Part shown: piece after piece, positions 8,638-19,251 of the stretch | Layout of the letters: each line of letters opens with the position of its first letter | How positions within the stretch are numbered: position 1 is the first letter of the stretch | DNA from: Ignavibacteriales bacterium | GTDB lineage: Bacteria; Bacteroidota; Ignavibacteria; Ignavibacteriales; Ignavibacteriaceae | Length of the DNA stretch: 26,484 nt | Assembly (NCBI GenBank): GCA_027349615.1 | Contig: DAIEML010000004.1 | Span: forward strand, 1 to 26,484 | Reading direction: 5' to 3' | Notes under the pieces: model-generated | Databases searched by the model: none | Told to the model about the DNA's origin: nothing | The model's input: the letters and a program-made list of their open reading frames with translations, nothing else | Translations under genes and position numbers: made by a program

Positions 8638-9561
8638 CTAATTTAATTGTTTAAACAACAACTCTGCTTTTCTTTTAAGACCGACTTTATCTAAAGCTTT
8701 AATATATAATTTCTTAAAAGTTACATCATTTGGTGAAAATTTAATTGCATTTTCATAAGCTGCTAGCATATCAATATAAAGTTTATGGTTATTATAGAAT
8801 GAAGCTAACAATGTTTGTTTCATAGAATTATCAATATTTCTAAAATCCTTCATTAAAATATTAACTGAATCTTTTATCAAATTGGCATTTGTTTGTGTTA
8901 ACCAATAAAAATGAGAAGTGTCAGTTAGAGATTTGTTTTTACTGGCTTCAGTTATAAACCATTTAAAATGATCACCACGTGTTAATTTGATTTTCTTAAA
9001 ATTAATTACAAGTGAAGTATCATTTAATTGTTTTGAGTATATAATTTTCCCTGTGCTGCTTGCAATTGAAAAAATGTAAGATTTTTTTGTAGAAGAAAAC
9101 CAACTAAATGCAGCTATCTCGCCATAAATATCGGTATTTGAAGGAGTGCAATAATCAATTGGAAATTTAATTAATCTTTCAACAGAACCGGTTACTTTCA
9201 TGTTTCCAATATCATCAACTGATTGTACAAATTGTGCCAAAACATAGTTTGTAAACTTCTTAGTTGTCGAACTTTTATTTGAATTTATAAGAGAAATCAA
9301 TTTTTTGGAATCGTATTCCCCAGCTTTTCTTAGGTTCAAAGTTCTGCCATCTTTATAAACTAGATCCAGGTAAGTATTTTTATTTATTTTAATTTTATCC
9401 TTATCATAAATTTTATCACCAACTTTTATTATTAAAGTTTTTGATCCTTTAATTAAATTAACTTTCCCCTTAACATTTAAAGCAATAAATTTTACTTCTT
9501 GGCAATAACTTAAATTGTATATAAAAATAATTGCCATAAATATTAATATCATCTTTTTCAT
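8638..9561 (-). CDS. FecR-like domain secreted protein
   Basis: This 307-aa protein has a signal peptide (1-20, ending LSYCQ). The next segment, about 26-85, contains NVKGKVNLIKGSKTLIIKVGD and then NTYLDLVYKDGRTLNLRKAG. That is the FecR fold pattern: a 'G.V...' strand, then 'G..l..gD.I', then a 'v.l.dG....l' strand. The middle is unassigned, and residues about 255-305 look like a single TPR-type helical pair (AAYENAIKFSPNDVTFKKLY). The ATG at 9561 is 1 base after the stop of the CHASE2 gene, so the two are translationally coupled and probably act as a pair in the periplasm. FecR-domain proteins commonly accompany CHASE2 sensors; here no sigma factor or cyclase is next to them. The FecR assignment rests on pattern only and is moderate. 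Confidence 0.7.
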   Translation of the reverse strand: MKKMILIFMAIIFIYNLSYCQEVKFIALNVKGKVNLIKGSKTLIIKVGDKIYDKDKIKINKNTYLDLVYKDGRTLNLRKAGEYDSKKLISLINSNKSSTTKKFTNYVLAQFVQSVDDIGNMKVTGSVERLIKFPIDYCTPSNTDIYGEIAAFSWFSSTKKSYIFSIASSTGKIIYSKQLNDTSLVINFKKIKLTRGDHFKWFITEASKNKSLTDTSHFYWLTQTNANLIKDSVNILMKDFRNIDNSMKQTLLASFYNNHKLYIDMLAAYENAIKFSPNDVTFKKLYIKALDKVGLKRKAELLFKQLN

Positions 9562-9562
9562 A

Positions 9563-10741
9563 TTAGGCTCTCTTTAGTTTATACTTTTTAATTTTTTCTA
9601 TAATTATATCATAGATTGCTTCACCGTCAGAGATTAGAACTATTGAAGCAAGCATTAAAGTTATACTGAATTTCAATTGGAAATTTATAAATATTTCCAA
9701 GTCAATAAAAAGTAAGATAATAAATTCTAAAGTTTTTGTTGCTAAACTTATTATGCTTAACCAATCAATATTTTTCATCTTAATAAATTTAAGTAGAACA
9801 ATGTTTAAATAGCAGATTATCATTGCCAACAAAACTTCTATCCATGATGGCAAATTGTTAATGTATGATTTACTCAAAATCATCGAAATGATATTTGCGT
9901 GGATAACTACTCCGTACATATCCGGATAAGTCTTTCCGGCGTAATTTTCATTCAAAGGCGTATAAAAAATATCTTCTAAAATTGTATGCGAAGGGTATTC
10001 ACCTAAAAATCCTAAAAGAACGATTTTATTTTTTATAAAATCGACATTGTCTAAATTGTTTAAGTTTGTTCCATCGATATAATAGAATTTATCAGCATTC
10101 CCACGATAGTTTATTGTTTCAAAATCGTTATTCCTTTTAATAAGTTCATCATAACTTTTTTTGTCAAACAATTTTGTAATTTCAGTTGAAAAAGCATCAA
10201 TGGTGCTATCTTTATATTTAGCTTCGGGTTTAAATAATCTTATCGTCGTTAAATTAGAACCGGCTTTGCTTGGCAAATTAGCATATCCCGAATAAGAAAA
10301 ATTTGTTAATTTATTAATTGAAGTTATTAAAGTATCATAGTTTTGCTTGTCTTCATCAAAACCAGAAAGTTTGTTTACAATTACAGTATTGCCATCTAAT
10401 TTAATAGCTTTTGAAAGAAGGGAATCTCCAATTGGTTCTTTGTTTTCTCGGAATAAAATATCAAGCCCAACTACTTTTGGTTTATAGCTTTTAATTTTTG
10501 TTATCAATTCAGCAAGCTGTGGTCGATTCAAATATCCAATATTTACAATCACAATGTTTGTATCGGCAGATTTTTCCGGGCTTAATTTTGAAAACACAAT
10601 ATCATTTACATCAAAATCATAAAGAGCATTTTTCATCGGATTGAAGAAACCAAGATTTACAGGTATGAAAGTTAATAGCCAAATAATTACAAAAACGGTT
10701 ATTGTAATTCCAAGATATTTTAGGTTAAATATTTTTTTCAT
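9563..10741 (-). CDS. CHASE2-domain membrane protein without output domain
   Basis: At 392 aa it has one N-terminal membrane segment (about 10-32), then a CHASE2 extracytoplasmic sensor region (about 33-300). Typical elements are NIVIVNIGYLNRPQLAELI, the KPKVVGLDILFRE strand and a late KNKIVLLGFLGEYPSHTILED. Two to three hydrophobic helices fill about 303-378, and a short basic tail (IEKIKKYKLKRA) ends it. In known families CHASE2 feeds adenylate cyclase, GGDEF, kinase or phosphatase domains on the cytoplasmic side. None is present here, and the stop is followed after 1 base by the next gene, so this does not look like a frameshifted remnant. It may signal through a partner protein, perhaps together with the coupled FecR-like protein. 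The start is the ATG at 10741. Confidence 0.85.
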   Translation of the reverse strand: MKKIFNLKYLGITITVFVIIWLLTFIPVNLGFFNPMKNALYDFDVNDIVFSKLSPEKSADTNIVIVNIGYLNRPQLAELITKIKSYKPKVVGLDILFRENKEPIGDSLLSKAIKLDGNTVIVNKLSGFDEDKQNYDTLITSINKLTNFSYSGYANLPSKAGSNLTTIRLFKPEAKYKDSTIDAFSTEITKLFDKKSYDELIKRNNDFETINYRGNADKFYYIDGTNLNNLDNVDFIKNKIVLLGFLGEYPSHTILEDIFYTPLNENYAGKTYPDMYGVVIHANIISMILSKSYINNLPSWIEVLLAMIICYLNIVLLKFIKMKNIDWLSIISLATKTLEFIILLFIDLEIFINFQLKFSITLMLASIVLISDGEAIYDIIIEKIKKYKLKRA

Positions 10742-10770
10742 GCGGTTTAGAAATATTGATTTGAGATATA

Positions 10771-10801
10771 CGAAATTACAGCATTATTAAGACTCAAACA
10801 A
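10771..10801 (-). promoter_or_regulatory. Possible promoter of the CHASE2/FecR pair
   Basis: On the minus strand TTGTTT (10801-10796) is followed after 17 bases by TAATTTCG (10778-10771), one base off the Bacteroidetes TAnnTTTG element. It lies about 30 bases before the ATG at 10741. Confidence 0.4.
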
Positions 10802-10826
10802 TATTTGATCTAAAATTGGAAAATCT

Positions 10827-10863
10827 GAAAAAATAAAGAAGGGGACGGTGAGTTTCGCCCCCC
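10827..10863 (-). terminator. Terminator of the second receptor gene
   Basis: On the minus strand a GC-rich stem (GGGGCG against CG-T-CCCC, one bulged base, 8-base loop, 10861-10841) is followed by TTCTTTATTTTTT. It is 30 bases after the stop at 10893. It is the most GC-rich patch in this part of the window. Confidence 0.75.
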
Positions 10864-10892
10864 TCTGCTATGTGTATAGAGGTAAGAGAGAA

Positions 10893-13352
10893 CTAATCAG
10901 TATTCATTTCATCATCAACATTTATATCTTTTACTCTGTCTTTAGATTGTTTATAATTGTTGATATTGTAAGTAAGTCCTAAGAATAAAATTCTTGAATC
11001 CCTTTGTCCGGTATTTAATAAAGTAAATCCGTTTCCATAAGTTTCAGAACTGTATTTCCTTGTATTGAAAATGTCGCTCAACCTTAAGTTTACTGATAAA
11101 TTACCATTCATGAAATCTTTTTTTATTGCAACATCTGTAAAGTATATTGCATCAGTTCTGCCTTGTGGCCTAACCACAGGTGAGTTATAAGTTGAAGATA
11201 TTTGTAATGATAAAGTTTTAGCTAAAGACCAAGTTGAGTTAATTCTTCCAGCCCAACTATAACTATAATTGCTTGTTCCAGTTACTAAAACAGGATCGTT
11301 AATATCTGACCTAAAATAAGAAGCATTAGCATTAATACTCCACCATGGAAATAGTTTTCCGTTTGCTAAAATCTCAGTTCCATAATTTTTTTGACTTGCG
11401 ATATTTTCATATGTTGTTTCAGTAATACCATTATTTGCAAGGTTACTAATTTCAGTTATCATTCCATTAGTTTGTTTTAAGAATAATGAAGTATAAATGT
11501 TGAAATCAAAAAATATAGTACTGTATCCCATCTCGTAAGAATTTGTATACTCTGGTTGAAGATTTGGGTTTCCATAAGAAAGATTTAATGAATCCGAATA
11601 ATTTGTAAAAGGATTCAACTCCCATGGACGCGGTCTATCAACTCTTCTGCTGTAACTAATTTTAAATTCTTGTAAAGGCGTAAAATCGTACGCAAAAAAT
11701 ACTGAAGGATAAAAGCTTAAATAATTATCTTTATAATTAGTTCCTTCATTCAACAATTTAGAATCTGTAATTGCATATTCGCTTCTAATCCCGCCTTGAA
11801 ATTTTAAATCATTTATTGATCCGGTATATATTCCATATAAAGCATGAATTTGTTCTTTATAATCAAAGTTGTTGCTTCTTAGATTATTATTAATCCAAGA
11901 ATTATTATTTGGATCAAAATTGTAAAAATTATAATCCATTCCTAAATCACTTATGGAACTTTTGTAGCCTAATTCTATCCTGTTATTTTTATTAATCGGT
12001 TGAATAAAATCTGATTGAATAATAAACATATTATGAGTGTCACTGTTTGTGTTGTTATTTAAAGATGGCGGAATTGAAGCTTGACTTCCATCGACTAAGT
12101 AATAATTATAATTTGTTCCGCTTGTGCTGTTCATACCGATACCAGTGTACAGAAGACTAGCGGTAAACTCTTTTCCTTTTTCATCATATTCTCTTTTATA
12201 ATCCAAGGAATAATTCATCGCTTTTACACTTCTATCGCCTGTGCTGTAATTTGTAAAATAATTTTGAAGCGATGATTGATCATTGAGCAAGTAATTATTA
12301 ATATCGCCCGAATTATTAACATGAAAATTTCTATATTGAGCTGAAAGTGAAAGAGTATTGTAATCGTCAAAGAGATATTCCGTGCCTAAATTTGCATTAG
12401 CCATATTGAAATTATTTTGAGAAGAAGAATTTTGATTTAAGTATGAAGTGTTTCCGGAATAAAAATTTGTTCTATTCGAAATTCCTGTCCTGTTAAAATC
12501 AAATATTCTTCCAGCAATATCACCAAAGAAATTTAAATCTCCGGTTCTATAATTAAAGTTAGTACCTCCAGTATATTTACTTCCGGATCCAGCATTTAAA
12601 TTAAACACACCATTAAAGCCGAGGTTCGATTTTTTCTTTAATACAATATTTATTATTCCCGCCGTTCCATCAGGATCATATTTTGCTGATGGATTTGTAA
12701 CAAGTTCAACTGATTTAATTGAACTTGCTGGAATTGAAGTCAATACATCACTGCTGTTTAAACCAGCCAATCCCGTTGGCTTTCCATCAACAAGAATTGT
12801 TACATTACTATTCCCGCGCAAACTAATATTTCCATCTATATCAACTGTTAATGCAGGAATATTCTGCATTACATCTAATGCAGTTCCACCTGCGCTGGAT
12901 AAATCTTTTTCTACGTTTACAACTTGTTTATCTAAATTTGTAACAACCATATCTTTATCAGCTTTAACTACAACAGCACCGAGTCGAACTGAAGTTGAAA
13001 TTAAATTAACTGTTCCTAATGAAATAATTTTATTTGCGGAAGTAATATTTATCGAATTTATAACATCAGTTTTATAACCGATAAATGATATCTTTGAATA
13101 ATAATTACCTGGAGTAATATTCCTAATTAGGAAATTACCGTTTTCATCTGAAACTGCACCATTAACTATGGATGAATCTTTTTTACTGAACAAAGTTACA
13201 TTTGCATAATCTATAGGTTTCTTTGTAGAAAAATCAATAATTTTTCCTTTAACTATTCCAGCATCTCTAATCCCACTTTCGCCTTTTTTGTTTATTTGGC
13301 CGAATGCAATAAAGTTTACCATTATTATTGCTGTTATTAAAATTCTTTTCAT
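10893..13352 (-). CDS. TonB-type receptor / outer-membrane beta-barrel family protein
   Basis: This 819-aa protein has a signal peptide (1-18, ending AFGQ). A CarboxypepD_reg-like domain spans about 32-118 (GIVKGKIIDFSTKKPIDYANV). A TonB plug spans about 130-240 (NIPALTVDIDGNISLRGNSNV, then ILVDGKPTG and VTNPSAKYDPDGTAGIINI). The rest, with many Asn, Tyr and Ser residues, is the beta-barrel type often called outer membrane protein beta-barrel family 3. That subfamily is smaller than SusC-type receptors and its substrates are mostly unknown. The gene stands alone, with GGAGAG 4 bases before the ATG, its own terminator, and a divergent upstream region that has dyads close to the start (13369-13381). 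The C-terminal 20 residues are hydrophilic (DRVKDINVDDEMNTD) and extend past the barrel's last strand. Confidence 0.9.
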   Translation of the reverse strand: MKRILITAIIMVNFIAFGQINKKGESGIRDAGIVKGKIIDFSTKKPIDYANVTLFSKKDSSIVNGAVSDENGNFLIRNITPGNYYSKISFIGYKTDVINSINITSANKIISLGTVNLISTSVRLGAVVVKADKDMVVTNLDKQVVNVEKDLSSAGGTALDVMQNIPALTVDIDGNISLRGNSNVTILVDGKPTGLAGLNSSDVLTSIPASSIKSVELVTNPSAKYDPDGTAGIINIVLKKKSNLGFNGVFNLNAGSGSKYTGGTNFNYRTGDLNFFGDIAGRIFDFNRTGISNRTNFYSGNTSYLNQNSSSQNNFNMANANLGTEYLFDDYNTLSLSAQYRNFHVNNSGDINNYLLNDQSSLQNYFTNYSTGDRSVKAMNYSLDYKREYDEKGKEFTASLLYTGIGMNSTSGTNYNYYLVDGSQASIPPSLNNNTNSDTHNMFIIQSDFIQPINKNNRIELGYKSSISDLGMDYNFYNFDPNNNSWINNNLRSNNFDYKEQIHALYGIYTGSINDLKFQGGIRSEYAITDSKLLNEGTNYKDNYLSFYPSVFFAYDFTPLQEFKISYSRRVDRPRPWELNPFTNYSDSLNLSYGNPNLQPEYTNSYEMGYSTIFFDFNIYTSLFLKQTNGMITEISNLANNGITETTYENIASQKNYGTEILANGKLFPWWSINANASYFRSDINDPVLVTGTSNYSYSWAGRINSTWSLAKTLSLQISSTYNSPVVRPQGRTDAIYFTDVAIKKDFMNGNLSVNLRLSDIFNTRKYSSETYGNGFTLLNTGQRDSRILFLGLTYNINNYKQSKDRVKDINVDDEMNTD

Positions 13353-13769
13353 TTTCTCTCCATAAAAATCAAACTGTTTGAAATATTTGTAATCTGGCTT
13401 TTTGACATGTCACTAAATTCTTGAGTTTAAATACTTTTTGTTTATCGGATAAACGGAAAATGAGTTTGATGGATGGTTTAATTTATTGAGTTTGTTTTCT
13501 GTGTCACTCTTAAAAAATATTTCAGTTTTCGGCAAAGGAATTTAATGAGTTGAAAACCAGAGAGTTTATTTAAAAATTTGTTGATAAGAATTTCTGAATA
13601 ATTATTCTTAAGTAAGAATATTATTACCGGTATTATTTTTTTCTATTATTCTAAGTAATAATAAAAATTATATAAATTATTTAAAAATTTATTCGAATAT
13701 ATATTATAATTTCAGGGGTTTTAATGAAATAAAAATTAAATGTGATATTATTTGTTTTAAGGCTTAATA
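13353..13769. promoter_or_regulatory. Divergent intergenic region with several dyads
   Basis: This 417-base non-coding stretch separates the second receptor (minus) from the TPR gene (plus). It contains TCAAAC-T-GTTTGA (13369-13381), TGACATGTCA (13403-13412), GTTTATC-G-GATAAAC (13440-13454), TATTCTTA-AG-TAAGAATA (13603-13620), TACCGGTA (13626-13633) and a small hairpin TATTATT/AATAATA (13644-13663). A TTGACA (13402-13407) lies on the plus strand with only a weak -10 after it. The three dyads nearest the receptor start look like operators; the 13603-13663 group lies in the leader side of the TPR gene. No protein-coding signal is seen. Confidence 0.45.
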
Positions 13770-15386
13770 ATGGGTCTTCTCAAAAATATCTTCTCAAAAA
13801 AAGATGAAGAAAATTTATTAAATAGCGGAAAAGAAAAATACAATCTAAGAGATTATCTGGGGGCTATTAATGATTTTACAGCATTGATTGAATTAAACAA
13901 TCAATGTATTCAAGCTTTTTTCTGGCGTGGAATTTCTAAACTTTTAGCAAATGATTATGACGATGCAAAAGTTGATTTCGAAAATATCCTAAAAATAAAT
14001 CCAAATTATTCAACTAAGGTTTTTTATTATCTCGGAGTCATAGAAGAGAATGGAAAAAATTATTCTACCGCAATTGAATATCTGAATTCATACATTATTA
14101 AAAACTCATCTGATCCGGATGGATTTATTGAACGCGCAAAAATAATGTCACTTCAAAATAAAAATATAGAAGCTATTCAAGATTATGATAGAGCAATAAA
14201 AATAAATCCTACAAATCCACTTTATTTTACCCAGAGAGGAATGTCAAAGATAAATCTTGCAGAATATAAGCAAGCAATAATTGATTTTAATTCGGCAATA
14301 GAAATAAATCCTTTATTTGCGCAGGCATTTAATGGAAGGGGATTGGCAAAAATCAAAATGCAGGATTGGGAACAGTCATTAAAAGATTTTCAAACTGCCA
14401 TTGAAATTGAGCCTTCGTTAAAAGATGCACATTTCAATCTCGGATTTTTACTTCTGGAAAACCAAAAACATAATGAAGCAATAAATTCTTTTAACGTTGC
14501 AATTAGCTTGGATGAAAAATTTTGTAAAGCATATATTTTTAGAGCAAAAGCTAAATTTGAAATTGATGATCCGGACAGTGCAATGCTTGACTTTTCTAAA
14601 GTAATAGAATTGGATCCAAATAATGCTGAAGCATTTAAACAATTAGGCAAAACAAAAAAAGTATTGATGGATTTTGATGGAGCTATTCAAGCCTTTTTGA
14701 AAGCATCGCAATTATCTCCCGATGACATTGAAAATTATTTTTCACTTTCAGATTTGGAAGTAGAAAGAAAAAATTTTGATCAAGGTCAAATATATCTTGA
14801 TAAAATTTTAGAAATAGATTCTAATTCTGAGTTAGCATATAAACAGAGAGGAATCCTAAAATTTAATCAAGGGAAAATTTATGAAGCGCAAACTGATTTA
14901 AATAAAGCAATTGAAATTAATCCCAAATCATTTGAATCATATTACTATCGCGCAAAAATTAAAGATAGATTAAAAGACAACTATGGTGCATTGGCAGATA
15001 TTACGCTGGCACTACAAAATCCTGAATATTTAGAAGCTTATGTTTTTAGAGGATTATTAAAAGTTGGTAAAGGAGATGATTATGGCGCCTCGCTTGACTT
15101 TACAAAGGCAATTAAACTAAATCCTAAAAATCATGAATTATATTTCCTTCGCGCGAAAACCTATAGAAAGTTAGATTTACCAAAAGATGCCGAGCATGAT
15201 CTTTCTACAGCAATTAGACTAAATCCGAATTATGCTGAAGCGTATTTCCTTCGTGCGCTTATTAATTTTGAAATTTGGGATTTCAAACAAACAATAAAAG
15301 ATTGTCAATCTGTAATAGCTTTAGATCCTTCTTATAAAGATAAAATCGCTCCAATAATGGAAAAAGCTAAACAAAAAATCCTTTAG
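13770..15386 (+). CDS. TPR-repeat protein
   Basis: At 538 aa it is almost entirely tetratricopeptide repeats, about fourteen 34-residue units from residue 13 to near the end. They show the usual pattern of Gly/Ala at positions 8 and 20 and Pro at 32, as in AIQDYDRAIKINPTNPLYF and AEAYFLRALINFEIWDF. There is no signal peptide; the N-terminus MGLLKNIFSKKDEE is basic and amphipathic, so a cytoplasmic or membrane-associated scaffold is likely. No enzymatic domain is present. AAGG lies about 7 bases before the ATG. The next gene is 107 bases downstream, so they may share a transcript that ends at the 16156 terminator. TPR proteins mediate protein-protein contacts; the partner is unknown. Confidence 0.9.
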   Translation: MGLLKNIFSKKDEENLLNSGKEKYNLRDYLGAINDFTALIELNNQCIQAFFWRGISKLLANDYDDAKVDFENILKINPNYSTKVFYYLGVIEENGKNYSTAIEYLNSYIIKNSSDPDGFIERAKIMSLQNKNIEAIQDYDRAIKINPTNPLYFTQRGMSKINLAEYKQAIIDFNSAIEINPLFAQAFNGRGLAKIKMQDWEQSLKDFQTAIEIEPSLKDAHFNLGFLLLENQKHNEAINSFNVAISLDEKFCKAYIFRAKAKFEIDDPDSAMLDFSKVIELDPNNAEAFKQLGKTKKVLMDFDGAIQAFLKASQLSPDDIENYFSLSDLEVERKNFDQGQIYLDKILEIDSNSELAYKQRGILKFNQGKIYEAQTDLNKAIEINPKSFESYYYRAKIKDRLKDNYGALADITLALQNPEYLEAYVFRGLLKVGKGDDYGASLDFTKAIKLNPKNHELYFLRAKTYRKLDLPKDAEHDLSTAIRLNPNYAEAYFLRALINFEIWDFKQTIKDCQSVIALDPSYKDKIAPIMEKAKQKIL

Positions 15387-15493
15387 ATTTCTCTTTTCTT
15401 CTTAAAACAAATCATTTGTGATATAGATAATTTTTTCTCTCCAATTCATATTTATATTATTAATACTTTCTAAAAAATTATAAGGTATAAAGT

Positions 15494-16129
15494 ATGTATA
15501 AACGGAAAATATTTTTATTTATTTTTTTGATAATTTCAATTTCAGTTTTTGCACAAACTACAAACTCAAAAGCTGATAAAAAAGAATCAAATTTAAATCA
15601 ATATTATAGCGGCAAAGTTGGATTTTATAATCCTGGAAATGGTTTAAACAACGGCTTAATACTTGGTGTTGATGGTATAACTGAATTTAAAAAATATAAT
15701 TTTTTCTTAAGCGGAGATATTGACCTTTACCAAAAAAAGACGATTGATATTTTTTCCGATCCCAAACCTAATATATCAGACCAATTAATTTTTCTAATAC
15801 CGCTGCATGTAAATTTTGGTTATAAATTAGCTGAAGTTGCAGATGCCGATACAAAATTTTATGCTGGATTAGGCGGTGGATATTATCTTTATTTTTATAG
15901 CGTTTCTTACTCTGGAAATTCAGGTGGATTATTTGGTGGACTTACGACTAATAGCGATTCAAAAAGCGGAGGAAATATTTTCTTTTCTATATTTGGAAGA
16001 ATATTAATTGGAAAAATATTTATCGAACCGAGATATTATATTGCATCGAAGAAAAGTGATAATACCGGTGGGTATACTTTTAATATCAATCCATCAGGAT
16101 TTTCAATTTCTTTAGGATTTCAATATTAA
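15494..16129 (+). CDS. Small outer-membrane beta-barrel-like protein
   Basis: This 211-aa protein has a clear signal peptide (1-20, ending ISVFAQ). The mature part has short alternating strands rich in Gly, Tyr and Phe (YYSGKVGFYNPG, KFYAGLGGGYYLYFYS, GKIFIEPRYYIASKK) and ends in LGFQY, an aromatic-terminated last strand. This fits an eight-stranded outer-membrane barrel of the OmpA-like or 'outer membrane beta-barrel' type. A Gly/Ser-rich segment near 140-160 is probably an external loop. No function can be named. AAGG lies 7 bases before the ATG. Confidence 0.75.
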   Translation: MYKRKIFLFIFLIISISVFAQTTNSKADKKESNLNQYYSGKVGFYNPGNGLNNGLILGVDGITEFKKYNFFLSGDIDLYQKKTIDIFSDPKPNISDQLIFLIPLHVNFGYKLAEVADADTKFYAGLGGGYYLYFYSVSYSGNSGGLFGGLTTNSDSKSGGNIFFSIFGRILIGKIFIEPRYYIASKKSDNTGGYTFNINPSGFSISLGFQY

Positions 16130-16155
16130 GTAGTTCTAATTTTTATATAAATATG

Positions 16156-16187
16156 AAAGGCGATTATTTCTAATCGCCTTTTTAGTT

Positions 16188-16188
<1 letters not shown>
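16156..16188. terminator. Bidirectional terminator between convergent genes
   Basis: AAAGGCGATTA (16156-16166) and TAATCGCCTTT (16171-16181) form a perfect 11-pair stem with a TTTC loop, followed by TAGTTTT. It ends the plus-strand TPR/barrel transcript. The A-run side serves the convergent minus-strand ccm operon, whose last stop is at 16188. Confidence 0.85.
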
Positions 16189-18587
<2,399 letters not shown>

Positions 18588-18621
18588 AATCACCTCACAA
18601 AATCAATTTTAAATTTATCAG

Positions 18622-18655
18622 TTTATTACTTCTAATAAGTATTAGCAGTAATAAA
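18622..18655. repeat. Near-perfect stem-loop between ccmE and ccmF
   Basis: Left arm 18622-18637 (TTTATTACTTCTAATA) and right arm 18640-18655 (TATTAGCAGTAATAAA) are complementary at 15 of 16 positions around a central AG. It fills much of the 115-base gap between the ccmE stop and the ccmF ATG. No T-run follows on the minus strand, so a simple terminator is unlikely. An mRNA processing or stability hairpin, or a regulator site, fits better. Confidence 0.6.
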
Positions 18656-18702
18656 TTTTATAAATCTGATTATTTGAATTTAAACAAGAATAGAAACCCG
18701 AA

Positions 18703-19101
18703 CTATAATTTTGACGTTTTCACATCTTGCGTATTTTGTCCTTCATATTTGCTCGGGCATTTAGTTAGAATGCTGCTTGCGTGGAAGAAACCATCTTTAT
18801 ATTCGCCGGTAACAACAACACTTTTTGCTGATTCAAAATTATTCGGCATGGAACCATTATAAATTACTTTCATCTGATTTCCATTTTCATCAGCTATATA
18901 AAATGAAAATGTTCGGTTTTGTGTATCCATAACATAATTTTTTTCTCTTACCCAGCTTCCGGTAGCTCTGACAACTTTTTCTTCTTTCATAACTTTGTCA
19001 AAGTTACTTTCATATTTAATGTTGCTTTGAGTAAAAAGATAAACCATAAAACCTAAAAATAGTACAATGATAAATCCACCAAATAAATATTTATTTCTCA
19101 T
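18703..19101 (-). CDS. ccmE: Haem chaperone CcmE, CxxxY variant
   Basis: At 132 aa it is a normal-length CcmE: an N-terminal membrane anchor (about 5-23), then the periplasmic OB-fold beta-barrel (GSWVREKNYVMDTQNRTFSF, then MKVIYNGSMPNNFESAKSVVVTGEYKDG). In classical CcmE the haem binds covalently to His in a C-terminal HxxxY. Here the segment reads ILTKCPSKYE, with Cys115 in the His position and Tyr119 kept. CcmE with CxxxY is known from the System I* version of cytochrome c maturation. A His107 lies 8 residues before the Cys. The ATG at 19101 overlaps the end of ccmD by 11 bases, and the GGAG ribosome-binding site lies inside ccmD, so translation is coupled. Confidence 0.93.
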   Translation of the reverse strand: MRNKYLFGGFIIVLFLGFMVYLFTQSNIKYESNFDKVMKEEKVVRATGSWVREKNYVMDTQNRTFSFYIADENGNQMKVIYNGSMPNNFESAKSVVVTGEYKDGFFHASSILTKCPSKYEGQNTQDVKTSKL

Positions 19102-19249
19102 TTTTATCTCCGTTCATTTCTTTTTCAACATTCTTAATTCTCTTATCGATATTGAACAGATACAAAAAGATTCCTGTCCAAACAATAAGAACAATTATCA
19201 TAACAATATAAATTGCATTTTTATCTAAGAACTGATATAAATCTTGCAA
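19091..19249 (-). CDS. ccmD: CcmD-like small membrane protein
   Basis: This is a 52-residue frame starting with TTG at 19249 (GGAG 7 bases upstream, inside the end of ccmC) and ending in TAA at 19091. It has a single membrane helix (about 13-33, AIYIVMIIVLIVWTGIFLY), followed by a charged tail (DKRIKNVEKEMNGDKNE). This is the usual CcmD layout: a tiny one-pass protein that releases holo-CcmE from the CcmABC complex. It lies exactly between ccmC (2 bases apart) and ccmE (11-base overlap), the standard ccmD slot. Sequence conservation in CcmD is low, so the call rests on size, topology and position. Confidence 0.85.
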   Translation of the reverse strand: MQDLYQFLDKNAIYIVMIIVLIVWTGIFLYLFNIDKRIKNVEKEMNGDKNEK

Positions 19250-19251
19250 GT

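Noticed and set aside
13402..13440. Strong promoter starting with TTGACA on the plus strand
   Set aside because: The -10 partner at 17-18 bases is poor and the TPR start is over 330 bases away; it is also part of the TGACATGTCA dyad.
13626..13663. Terminator upstream of the TPR gene
   Set aside because: The hairpin has only A/T pairs in the stem and is followed by A-rich, not T-rich, sequence on the plus strand; no gene ends there.
14390..14650. Two overlapping antisense open frames inside the TPR gene
   Set aside because: Both mirror the regular TPR codon pattern and share no protein-like features; the TPR frame is unambiguous.
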